Positions 8,464 through 16,161 of a stretch of DNA of 64,000 nt are shown here, in pieces (the first letter of the stretch is position 1; every line of letters begins with the position of its first letter). The notes under the pieces were generated by a model, which saw only the letters and a list, made by a program, of their open reading frames with translations, was not told where the DNA came from and made no database searches. Made by a program: the position numbers and the translations under genes. Source of the stretch: Alphaproteobacteria bacterium (GTDB lineage: Bacteria > Pseudomonadota > Alphaproteobacteria > UBA2966); NCBI GenBank assembly GCA_018650465.1, contig JABIFY010000022.1, positions 1-64,000 on the forward strand, in the 5' to 3' direction.

Positions 8464-9474
8464 TCATTTGATAGTAGGCATGAATTCCGCGTTGACCTGA
8501 TTGCGCAAATTCCCGTGCAGCAAATAATCCGCCGCCGTGCGGGCCGCGTCGCGGCGAATGTCATCGAAGGTCGCCGTTGAATACCAGGACGAATGGGGCG
8601 TCAGGCACAGTCGTCCCTTGACCCAGTCTTCGTCCCTGGCCCAGGCCGTCAGCAGGGGATGCGGGGGTGGTGGCTCAAGGGCAAAGGCGTCCAGGGCAGC
8701 GCCAGCGATATTGCCAGAACGAATACCGCCTTCGATGGCGTCCAGGTCCACCAGTTTGCCGCGGGCGCAGTTGGCCACGATCATGCCGGGCTTCATCATG
8801 GCCACGGATTCTGCATTGATCATATTGGTGGTTTCATCATTCAAAGGGGTATGGATACTGACTGCATCCGCCCAACCTAATAAATCAGATAAACTATCGA
8901 AGCGATTGAAATCAAGTGACATTTCGTGTCCGACAGGCAGGTAAGGATCGAAGTAGCCGACCTCCATGCCAAGGGCCCTGGCGCGGGTCAGAACGCCCGT
9001 GCCGATGCGCCCGCAACCGATGACGCCAAAGCGTTGGCCACGCACCCGGCGCAGGGCGGGCGGTCCGTCCCAGACCCAGCCTTCAACAATGTTTTTCTTC
9101 AGGGCTTCGTGATAGCTCAGGAAGCCGCGCATCAAGGTCAGGACCATGCCGATGGTCGAATTGACCACATCCGTCATGTCATAGGTCGGCACGTTACTGA
9201 CAGGAATATTCGACGCGCCACAGGCTTCCAGGTTGATACGGTCGTACCCAATGCCGAGGCGAACGATATGTTTGCAGTTTGTCAGCTTGGCGGCGACCTC
9301 GGGCGTGATGTCGATAATGTGCCACAGCAGGATGCCATCGCAGGCAGTCCAGACATCATCCGGGATATCAGCCGGGGTCAGGGCCCGGTGCACCAGAAAT
9401 TCCGCGTCCGGTAACTGGCTCAGTTCGACTTCAGGGTTACCCTCAAACTGGGCATCGGGGATCAAAATTTTCAT
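8464..9474 (-). CDS. D-isomer-specific 2-hydroxyacid dehydrogenase (CtBP-like)
   Basis: NAD(P)H-dependent reduction of a 2-ketoacid, or the reverse, in the cytoplasm. 336 residues. Seen: Rossmann motif FGVIGCGRIGTGVL (near residue 150) and the family catalytic residues Arg in NCARGKL, Glu in ALDAFALEPPP and His in TPHSSWYS. The HSSWYS pattern is that of the C-terminal-binding-protein-like dehydrogenases. It is first in a two-gene unit with the FAD oxidoreductase and is divergent from the 3-hydroxyisobutyrate-type dehydrogenase, with 79 bases between starts. Substrate unknown. Confidence 0.88.
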   Translation of the reverse strand: MKILIPDAQFEGNPEVELSQLPDAEFLVHRALTPADIPDDVWTACDGILLWHIIDITPEVAAKLTNCKHIVRLGIGYDRINLEACGASNIPVSNVPTYDMTDVVNSTIGMVLTLMRGFLSYHEALKKNIVEGWVWDGPPALRRVRGQRFGVIGCGRIGTGVLTRARALGMEVGYFDPYLPVGHEMSLDFNRFDSLSDLLGWADAVSIHTPLNDETTNMINAESVAMMKPGMIVANCARGKLVDLDAIEGGIRSGNIAGAALDAFALEPPPPHPLLTAWARDEDWVKGRLCLTPHSSWYSTATFDDIRRDAARTAADYLLHGNLRNQVNAEFMPTIK

Positions 9475-9553
9475 GGGGGCTTCTCAAATGGTCAGGGGCA
9501 GGTACGGTAGGTGTGAACCAGAAATATCATCTATCACGACGAGGAGCGCAAGA

Positions 9554-10459
9554 ATGAGTGAGAAGTTTGCTTTTATCGGTCTGGGCGCCATGGGCAGCCC
9601 TTTGGCCTTGCATCTGGCCAAATCTGGCGTTGATTTGACCGTCTATGATGTTAATCCAGCGGCCATGACCCGTATTACCGACGCCGGTGCCAAGGCGGCT
9701 GACAGCCTGGCTGAAGCTGTCTCGGGTCGCGATGTGGTCATCACCTGTCTGCCCGCCTCGAAAGAAGTCCGGGCTGTCATCCTGGGGGCAGGGGGCGTGC
9801 TGGAACATGTCTCGGAAGGTACTTTGATCGTTGATACCAGTACGGTCGACCCGGAAACCACTGACGAGGTCGCCGCCGCCGCCATGGAAGCAGGTTGTGC
9901 CTTCGCCGATTCGCCCATTGGCCGCACCGTTGATTTGGCTGAACAGGGCAACGCCCTGTTTATGGTGGGTGCCACCTCCAACGACTTTGGTCGCCTGAAA
10001 CCGGCTCTCGAGGCCATGGGCTCGACGGTGCATCACTGTGGTGGACCTGGCACAGGCATTCGGACCAAACTGGTGAATAACTTCCTCGCCATCGCCGGGG
10101 CCCAGCTTTCCGCCGAAGCCCTCGCCCTGGGGGCCGGTCTTGGTCTGGATGTGGATGCGGCCCTGAAGGTCGTCAATGATACCACGGCCACCAACGGCCA
10201 TCTCGCCCGCCTGTGGCCGGTCAAGGTCCTGGCTGGAGATATCGAGCCCGGCTTCACCATCGAGCTGGCCTATAAGGACATGTGCCTCGTCACGGATGCG
10301 GCCCGCCAGGCCGGTGTGCCGGTCGTGCTCGGCGGGGCCGCCCGCGAAAGCCTCAACCTCGCCCGTCGCCTGAAAGATTACGGCGGCAAGGACTTTTCAG
10401 CCTTGCTGGATGTGGCAACGGATCATGCGGGTTTGGATGAAGTGCGGTCGAAAAAATGA
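9554..10459 (+). CDS. 3-hydroxyisobutyrate dehydrogenase-family protein
   Basis: NAD(P)-dependent beta-hydroxyacid dehydrogenase, 301 residues. Seen: FIGLGAMGSPLALHL Rossmann motif at residues 6-20, DSPIGRTVDLAEQGNALFMVGA (substrate loop), GPGTGIRTKLVNNFL with the catalytic Lys, and ELAYKDMCLVTDAA. Known substrates of the family include 3-hydroxyisobutyrate, tartronate semialdehyde and related hydroxyacids. The frame is open from 9233, antisense to the neighbouring dehydrogenase; ATG 9554 behind GAGGAG is the real start. It ends 14 bases before the converging cyclase gene. Confidence 0.9.
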   Translation: MSEKFAFIGLGAMGSPLALHLAKSGVDLTVYDVNPAAMTRITDAGAKAADSLAEAVSGRDVVITCLPASKEVRAVILGAGGVLEHVSEGTLIVDTSTVDPETTDEVAAAAMEAGCAFADSPIGRTVDLAEQGNALFMVGATSNDFGRLKPALEAMGSTVHHCGGPGTGIRTKLVNNFLAIAGAQLSAEALALGAGLGLDVDAALKVVNDTTATNGHLARLWPVKVLAGDIEPGFTIELAYKDMCLVTDAARQAGVPVVLGGAARESLNLARRLKDYGGKDFSALLDVATDHAGLDEVRSKK

Positions 10460-10473
10460 TTGTTTGCATGTAG

Positions 10474-11331
10474 TTAGAACCAGTTCTTTACCTTCCGTCC
10501 TTCCTTGTCTTCCATGTCGCCGCCGATCAGCATGGTGATCACATCGTAAAGATACCACAGGCCGGCACCGCCGACGGTGATGGTCATCAGGACTCCGGTT
10601 TTTTTGTGGCCGAGATAGTATCTGTGACCGCCGAAAATGCCCAGGATGATCAACAGCAGGCTGGCGGCAAACCTTTTGCGGGGCGAGATTTCATCGCTGC
10701 TGGTTTCTGCCGGTGTCTGGTCTGGTTTATTCTTTGGGCGGCTGACAAAGATATTGGGGTCATTCGCCGCATGAAATTCAGCGGGCTGGTAGCCGGGTTT
10801 GCCAGGCGGGGCGATCAGCCAGGCGACGATGGGCTCGGCAATGTTCTTGACCTGCTTTTCACCCAGTGACCGGTAGCCCAGATCAAGCTTGTTGCGGATC
10901 TGGCGGAAAACATCACCTGAGATGCAAATGCCGCCGGGTTCGGCCAGGGCCTCCAGACGGGCTGCGATATTAACGCCGTCGCCATGGATATCGTCTGAAT
11001 CGACAACAATATCCCCTAGATTGATGCCCATGCGAAACTCGGCAACCAGGTCTTGCTTTGCATTGAGCTTGTGTTCTGCAAAGGCTTCCTGCATTTCCAG
11101 AGCGCATCTGACGGCACCGGCGATGGTTGAAAACTCCGCCAGAAAGCCGTCGCCCGTGTGCTTGACGATACGCCCCGTATGGCGGGCCACGGTGGGATCA
11201 ATGACATCACGTCGGGCAGTGTGCCAGGCTTTGATGGTCGCATCTTCGTCTGCGTGCATCTGCCCGGTGTAGTTGACCATGTCTGCTGCCAGAATAGCGA
11301 CCAGTCGCCTGGTTACTGCTGCGTCCGTCAT
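10474..11331 (-). CDS. Class III adenylate/guanylate cyclase with C-terminal TM2 domain
   Basis: Makes cAMP or cGMP. Seen: cyclase domain in residues 6-180 with metal-binding Asp in ILAADMVNYT and HTGDGFLAEF, and the transition-state Asn/Arg in GDGVNIAARLE. A linker of about 50 residues is followed by a TM2 domain: RKRFAASLLLIILGIFGGHRYYLG, then GLWYLYDVITMLIGG. Cyclase fused to TM2 is an uncommon layout and would tether the catalytic domain to the inner membrane. The frame extends to 11385, but ATG 11331 behind AGAGGGA matches the conserved start. It lies 2 kb from an operon encoding a protein with two cyclic-nucleotide-binding domains (14473), a possible functional link. It does not look like part of an operon. 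Confidence 0.87.
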   Translation of the reverse strand: MTDAAVTRRLVAILAADMVNYTGQMHADEDATIKAWHTARRDVIDPTVARHTGRIVKHTGDGFLAEFSTIAGAVRCALEMQEAFAEHKLNAKQDLVAEFRMGINLGDIVVDSDDIHGDGVNIAARLEALAEPGGICISGDVFRQIRNKLDLGYRSLGEKQVKNIAEPIVAWLIAPPGKPGYQPAEFHAANDPNIFVSRPKNKPDQTPAETSSDEISPRKRFAASLLLIILGIFGGHRYYLGHKKTGVLMTITVGGAGLWYLYDVITMLIGGDMEDKEGRKVKNWF

Positions 11332-11393
11332 ATTTCCCTCTGAATATTGCCGGTCGATATTCCCATTTTTTCCAATAGCATACAATTACTCAA

Positions 11394-11497
11394 CTAGGGC
11401 GATTTCGACTTAAACGGAATCGCTTCTGCGTTAATTTTTGGCGCAAGCCTTAAGTTTAAAGCATTGCTGCGTTTCCGTTAAACCCGGAAACGCTCTA
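11394..11497. repeat. 104-base dispersed repeat, copy 1
   Basis: Runs from CTAGGG to CGCTCTA. It contains a hairpin GCGATT..AATCGC (11399-11422), an AT-rich centre with CTTAAGTTTAAAG, and a perfect nine-base hairpin GCGTTTCCG-ttaaacc-CGGAAACGC (11469-11493). A second copy of identical length is at 26851-26954. Both lie between divergent gene starts. It could be a MITE-like or REP element, or a transcribed structure. Confidence 0.8.
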
Positions 11498-11633
11498 ATA
11501 ACCGAAAAGTTGACTTATATTTCAGGGCAAGGTCTTGGCGGTCTGGTTTGGCTTTGCCATAGTGTATTGTCGTGTACGAGTATCCCCAATTGACCCTCAG
11601 ATGGGGTCTATATCTAAATATTACGAGGTTGCA

Positions 11634-12884
11634 ATGGATTTTGCCTATTCGCAAAAGAGTCAGGACCTGTGTTTGCAGGTACAGAATTTCTTTGATGACC
11701 ATATTTTGCCGCGCAACGTTGCGTGGCACAAAGAGGTGGCCGAGGGCAAATACCCGGTCTCCTTCATGGATGACCTGAAGGCACTGGCGAAATCAGAGGG
11801 TCTGTGGAACCTGTTTTTGCCAGGTCTAAAGGAAGACGAACCTGGCACCCGATTGACGAACCTGGAATATGCCCCGCTGGCGGAAATCATGGGCAAGCTG
11901 ATGTGGGCCTCTGAGGTCTTCAACTGTAACGCACCTGATACCGGCAATATGGAGCTTTTGCACATGTTCGCCACCCCGGCCCAGCGTGAGCAGTGGCTGA
12001 ACCCCTTGCTGGCAGGTGATATCCGCTCGGCCTTTGTAATGACGGAACCGGACGTGGCCTCATCCGATGCCACCAACGTACAAACCCTGATCCGGCGCGA
12101 GGGGGACGAATACGTCATTAACGGGCGCAAATGGTTCATTACCAATGCGGCCCATCCCAATTGCAAGCTGCTAATCCTGATGGGCAAGACCGACCCGGAC
12201 GCCGCCGCTCATCAGCAACAAAGCATGGTGCTGATCCCCACCGAGACAGAGGGTGTGGATATTGTGCGCAACATTACTGTGTTGAACCATTTTGCCCCGG
12301 AAGGTCATTGTGAAATCGTCTTCCGCGATGTGCGCGTGCCTGTTTCCAGTATCCTTGGCGAAGAGGGGCAGGGCTTTATGTTGGCCCAGGCGCGTCTGGG
12401 GCCGGGTCGTATCCACCACTGCATGCGCTCCATTGGCCAGTCCGAACTGGCGCTTGATCTGATGTGCGAGCGCGCCCAGGAGCGGAAAACCTTTGGCAAA
12501 CACCTGCATGAATACGCCAATGTAGCCGACGATATTGCTGAATCCCGCATTGAAATTGATCAAGCCAGATTGCTGGTGCTGAAGACAGCCTGGATGATTG
12601 ACGAAGTGGGGGCCAAGGCAGCACGCAAGGAAATTTCCATGATCAAGGCCCTTGTGCCGCGCATGCAGTGCAAGATTACGGATCGGGCTATGCAAATCTT
12701 TGGTGCCATGGGTCTGAGCCCGGACACACCCTTGCCCGATCTTTATTCATGGGCCAGGGCCATTCGTTATGCTGACGGGCCCGATGAAGTTCATTTGCGC
12801 GGTGTGGCGCGTCTGGAAATCAGGGCCTCGGCAGAGAATCTGGGCCAGGCAGCACGCTACCTGACCCTGCCGGATCGCTTGTAG
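11634..12884 (+). CDS. Acyl-CoA dehydrogenase
   Basis: FAD-dependent alpha,beta-dehydrogenation of an acyl-CoA, 416 residues. Seen: middle-domain motif FVMTEPDVASSDATN (residues 136-150), NGRKWFITNAAHP, and the C-terminal helical domain with RKTFGKHLHEYANVADDIA and QIFGAMGLSPDTPLPDLYSWARAIRYADGPDEVH. The last segment matches the ACAD10/11-like and FadE-type branch. The frame opens at 11535, but ATG 11634 after ACGAGG precedes the conserved MDFAYS start. It stands alone and is followed by a cupin gene. Chain-length preference cannot be judged. Confidence 0.92.
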   Translation: MDFAYSQKSQDLCLQVQNFFDDHILPRNVAWHKEVAEGKYPVSFMDDLKALAKSEGLWNLFLPGLKEDEPGTRLTNLEYAPLAEIMGKLMWASEVFNCNAPDTGNMELLHMFATPAQREQWLNPLLAGDIRSAFVMTEPDVASSDATNVQTLIRREGDEYVINGRKWFITNAAHPNCKLLILMGKTDPDAAAHQQQSMVLIPTETEGVDIVRNITVLNHFAPEGHCEIVFRDVRVPVSSILGEEGQGFMLAQARLGPGRIHHCMRSIGQSELALDLMCERAQERKTFGKHLHEYANVADDIAESRIEIDQARLLVLKTAWMIDEVGAKAARKEISMIKALVPRMQCKITDRAMQIFGAMGLSPDTPLPDLYSWARAIRYADGPDEVHLRGVARLEIRASAENLGQAARYLTLPDRL

Positions 12885-12994
12885 GTGTTGCTAATGAAAG
12901 CTATTAAGAAATGTATATAAAGTTATATATAACAGGATCTTAAAATGATATCTGAAGGTAAAATAGCAGATGCATTCAAGGCCCGGGTACGATA

Positions 12995-13300
12995 ATGTCT
13001 GATCTTTTGACCAAAGGCTACGTGTCTGCCCCTGTTGATCAAGCCGCCGTGGCCGCAGACTGGGCCGTGCGGGGTTATTCATGCGGTCTGTTTGTCGATC
13101 CACCAGGCCAGGAATGGAATGACTTTGTGCACGGGGTCAATGAATTGGTCATGGTGGCGCAAGGACGGCTGGAGATGTCCGTTGGTGATCAGTCTTTTAT
13201 TGCTGAGGAGGGGGATGAAATATTTATCCCCAAAGGGGCTGTGCATTCCCTGAAAAATATCTCCTCGGGCATAACAAAATGGCTGTATGGTTATGATTGA
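12995..13300 (+). CDS. Small single-domain cupin protein
   Basis: 101 residues. Seen: cupin motif 1-like GVNELVMVAQGRLEMSVG and motif 2-like EEGDEIFIPKGAVHSLKNI, giving one beta-barrel domain. Only a His in motif 2 and scattered Glu are available for metal. Known: such small cupins act as isomerases, dioxygenases or ligand sensors. It lies about 110 bases after the acyl-CoA dehydrogenase gene and just ahead of the promoter of the multiheme operon, with no evidence that it belongs to either. Confidence 0.82.
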   Translation: MSDLLTKGYVSAPVDQAAVAADWAVRGYSCGLFVDPPGQEWNDFVHGVNELVMVAQGRLEMSVGDQSFIAEEGDEIFIPKGAVHSLKNISSGITKWLYGYD

Positions 13301-13340
13301 TTAATTGCTTTCCGGTAGTGTCCGGATGGTTCGCTAGAAC

Positions 13341-13368
13341 TTGACACTAGCTCTCTTAAGACTAAGAT
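13341..13368 (+). promoter_or_regulatory. Candidate sigma70-type promoter of the electron-transfer operon
   Basis: TTGACA at 13341-13346 is a perfect -35 box, with a 16-base spacer and TAAGAT (13363-13368) as -10. It lies about 40 bases ahead of the tetraheme cytochrome ATG, whose ribosome site is CAGGGGGAA. No convincing FNR or NarL box was seen upstream. Confidence 0.5.
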
Positions 13369-13407
13369 TTATAACAATAATAATACCGATATATTCCAGG
13401 GGGAATC

Positions 13408-14355
13408 ATGGAAATCGTTGGCCGCCATTTGTTTGCCGCAGTTCTGACTGCAATTGCCTTTGTCATGCTGACTCCAGCCGTTCAGGCGGCACCTGTCGCC
13501 CTGGGTGACAAGACCTGTCTTGAATGTCACAAGGCGGAGCATGCTGTTTGGTCTGAGACCAAACACTTCAAATCCTTCCGGACAGTTCACAAGAACAAAA
13601 AAGCCAAAGCCATTGTTAAATCGATTGGCGGCAAAAGCATGAAAAAAGAAGCAGCTTGTGCTTTGTGCCACTACACCAGCATTTCGAAAAAAGCTGGCAA
13701 AAAGGCAAAGCCAAAGGCTGGCCCCAGTTGCGAAAGCTGTCATGGCGCCTCTTCTGACTGGATAAAAATTCATAACGATTATGGCGGACCAAACGCCAAG
13801 ATGGCTGACGAAACCCCGGCCCATAAAGTCGAACGCATCGCCAAGGCCACAGCCGCCGGCATGATCTGGTCCAGCAACCACTATGGCATCGTTGAAAATT
13901 GCATGTCTTGCCATGGTCTGAATAATGACGCCCTGGATGGCAAAACCTTGGCTGCCATGCTTGATGCGGATCACCCATTGAACCCGGATTTTGAGCTGGT
14001 GCGCTATTCGCAAGGCTCCATCCGGCATCGCTATTATGCGCCGGACGCTACCAAAAATGCTGAAATGACACCGGCTCAGCTTTCGGAACTGTTTGTTGAA
14101 GGCCAAGCCGCCAAGCTCGTGTCCGCCACAGATGCGCTGACAAAATCTGACAACGCAAAATACCAGGCCGCACAAAAGTTGCGCCTGGAAAAGGCGAAAG
14201 CCGCATTGTCGGCTGTGAAGTCTGTGCCGGAAGTTGCGGCCTTGCTGAGCGCCCCTACCAGAGAAAACGCGCTTAAGCTTATTGAGGCCATCAAGGGTAA
14301 GGATTTGTCTGCTGAAGTTGGTTCCATGATCCCGGCGAAAGCCGACTTCAAATAA
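13408..14355 (+). CDS. Periplasmic tetraheme cytochrome c (c554-like)
   Basis: First gene of the operon, 315 residues. Seen: Sec signal peptide (residues 1-27, ending VQAA) and four CxxCH heme sites CLECH, CALCH, CESCH and CMSCH. The CLECHKAEHAVWSETKHFKSF start is the cytochrome c554 pattern (a CxxCH followed by xxxxxxW and a distal His). The C-terminal 100 residues are helical, Ala/Lys-rich and free of hemes. Known: c554 proteins shuttle electrons in the periplasm, for example from hydroxylamine oxidoreductase. Inference: soluble electron carrier for the operon. Its 3' end is involved in alternative hairpins. Confidence 0.92.
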   Translation: MEIVGRHLFAAVLTAIAFVMLTPAVQAAPVALGDKTCLECHKAEHAVWSETKHFKSFRTVHKNKKAKAIVKSIGGKSMKKEAACALCHYTSISKKAGKKAKPKAGPSCESCHGASSDWIKIHNDYGGPNAKMADETPAHKVERIAKATAAGMIWSSNHYGIVENCMSCHGLNNDALDGKTLAAMLDADHPLNPDFELVRYSQGSIRHRYYAPDATKNAEMTPAQLSELFVEGQAAKLVSATDALTKSDNAKYQAAQKLRLEKAKAALSAVKSVPEVAALLSAPTRENALKLIEAIKGKDLSAEVGSMIPAKADFK

Positions 14356-14397
14356 GAAAATAATAGAAAGTCGGCTTCAAATAAGCGAAAGCCGACT
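14339..14397 (+). promoter_or_regulatory. Three mutually complementary arms: alternative hairpins in the cytochrome/ferredoxin intergenic region
   Basis: Arms AAGCCGACTT (14339-14348), AAGTCGGCTT (14368-14377) and AAGCCGACT (14389-14397). The middle arm can pair with either flanking arm, so two mutually exclusive hairpins are possible. The first arm lies inside the stop end of the tetraheme gene and looks partly duplicated in the third (GCGAAAGCCGACT-x-AAATAA). This could be an RNA stabiliser or attenuator setting the ratio of the first gene to the rest. Confidence 0.55.
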
Positions 14398-14472
14398 ATA
14401 AATAACAATAAATATGGAAGATCCCAGGCTAAACAATAGTCTGGACTTCCCGATCCAGGGAGAGCAGGTCGA

Positions 14473-16161
14473 GTGGCATCAGTTGCGCATCTGAGCAAAC
14501 CCCAGCGTTGGGATTCGCCGTATGATCCGGAAATGCAGGACAGTGACGTCCAGAATTTGCTCACGCGTCCGGAAATTGTGGCGATTGATGCGAATTCCTT
14601 TCCCGACAGCCTGCCGCTTGAAGGCATACTCAAAAACGACACTCGACTGGTGCGCTTTAATCCTGGCGATATTGTGGTCCGCGAAGGTGATTACGGAAAT
14701 TCAGCCTTTGTCATCCTGAAGGGGGACCTCAGGGTCTTTACCGGCGATTATCCGACGGCATTACTGGGTCGTGAGACGGCCAGTAAAAAAGGGCTGTTCG
14801 AAACCCTTGCCCAGGTCTGGACCAACAAACGCACACCGGAAGTCCGGGATACGTCGCGATACGGGGATCAATCCGTTCGCGCCTCAAAACGCGGTGGGCG
14901 GGAAAAAAGGCTGGATTCAGGCTCAAGTGTCTTTGTTCAGGATATCCCCGTTGTGCTGGACAAGTATCGCACAGCCCAAATGTCGGAAGGGGCCTTGTTT
15001 GGCGAACTGGCGGCCTTGGGGCGCATTCCCCGGACAGCAACAATTTTTGCAGAAAATAGCGCGACTTTGCTGGAAATCCGCTGGCAGGGTTTGCGGGAAA
15101 TTCGCCGCTTTGACGACGGTTTCCGCAGAATGATTGATAACCGCTACCGGCAAAATGCCTTGCTGGTTCATTTGCGGGAAACCGAACTGTTTGCCAACCT
15201 GGATGAAGAAGTGCTGGACAAGGTCGCCCAGGCCACATTGTTCGAGACCTATGGCGCTTTTGACTGGCATGTGAGTTATCAGAAGATGCGCTCCAGCGGC
15301 AAAGCCGCATCAACAAATGAGCCAGCCATTGCGCGGCAGGGTGAATATGTCGATGGCCTGTTGATGATCCGGGCGGGTTTTGCGCGGGTTGCCCGTGAAT
15401 ATGGCACCGGCCAGCGCACCCTGACCTATTTGGGGGCGGGCGACAATTTTGGCCTGGAAGAACTTTATCAAGGCTGGAAAGCGGGCGAGACAGTTAATAT
15501 GTCTTCGTCACTGACGGCGCTGGGCTATGTCGATGCCCTGCGGGTACCGGCCCAGGTTCTTGAGGAATATGTCTTTCCTCACCTGGCAGAGGGTGCGATC
15601 AAGCTGACGGAAAAAACCGAACGTACACTGGCAGACGATGCCTTGCTGGAGTTCGCCGTCGAAGAACGTTTTATCAATGCAACGCAGGCCATGCTGATCG
15701 ACCTCGACCGTTGCGTGCGCTGTGATGATTGCGTACGGGCTTGCGCCTCGACCCACGGCGGCAACCCGCGCTTCTTGCGGCATGGCAAAACATTTGACCA
15801 CTGGATGGTGACCAATGCCTGTATGCATTGCACGGATCCGGTCTGCATGATCGGCTGTCCCACCGGCGCCATTCACCGCAGTCAGGTCGGTGGCAGTGTT
15901 GTTATCAATGATGACACCTGTATCGGCTGTTCGACCTGTGCAACGTCTTGTCCCTACAACAATATCCGCATGGTCGAAATTCGCAGCGCGGACAGCCACG
16001 TTGTCGTCGATCCGGACACACAGCAGCCCATCCTCAAGGCTACAAAATGCGATCTTTGTTATACCAACCCTGGTGGCCCGGCCTGTGTGCGGGCTTGCCC
16101 CCATGATGCTCTTAATCGGGTTGATTTCCATTTGGATTCCCTCGCCGAGGGAGATATCTGA
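14473..16161 (+). CDS. Tandem cyclic-nucleotide-binding domains fused to a four-cluster [4Fe-4S] ferredoxin
   Basis: 562 residues, GTG start. Seen: a cNBD around residues 45-220 with VRFNPGDIVVREGDYGNSAF and a near-complete phosphate-binding cassette LFGELAALGRIPRTATIFA (Glu and Arg kept). A long insertion (about residues 95-165) interrupts its beta-roll. A second, degenerate cNBD follows (FANLDEEVLDKVAQ ... GAGDNFGLEELYQG). From residue 405, 16 Cys form four clusters: CVRCDDCVRAC, CMHCTDPVCMIGC, CIGCSTCATSC and CDLCYTNPGGPACVRAC. The ferredoxin part resembles HybA/DmsB-type subunits. No signal peptide, so it should be cytoplasmic. Inference: an electron carrier whose docking or transfer may respond to cAMP or cGMP. 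Its stop overlaps the next start (TGATG). Confidence 0.88.
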   Translation: MASVAHLSKPQRWDSPYDPEMQDSDVQNLLTRPEIVAIDANSFPDSLPLEGILKNDTRLVRFNPGDIVVREGDYGNSAFVILKGDLRVFTGDYPTALLGRETASKKGLFETLAQVWTNKRTPEVRDTSRYGDQSVRASKRGGREKRLDSGSSVFVQDIPVVLDKYRTAQMSEGALFGELAALGRIPRTATIFAENSATLLEIRWQGLREIRRFDDGFRRMIDNRYRQNALLVHLRETELFANLDEEVLDKVAQATLFETYGAFDWHVSYQKMRSSGKAASTNEPAIARQGEYVDGLLMIRAGFARVAREYGTGQRTLTYLGAGDNFGLEELYQGWKAGETVNMSSSLTALGYVDALRVPAQVLEEYVFPHLAEGAIKLTEKTERTLADDALLEFAVEERFINATQAMLIDLDRCVRCDDCVRACASTHGGNPRFLRHGKTFDHWMVTNACMHCTDPVCMIGCPTGAIHRSQVGGSVVINDDTCIGCSTCATSCPYNNIRMVEIRSADSHVVVDPDTQQPILKATKCDLCYTNPGGPACVRACPHDALNRVDFHLDSLAEGDI

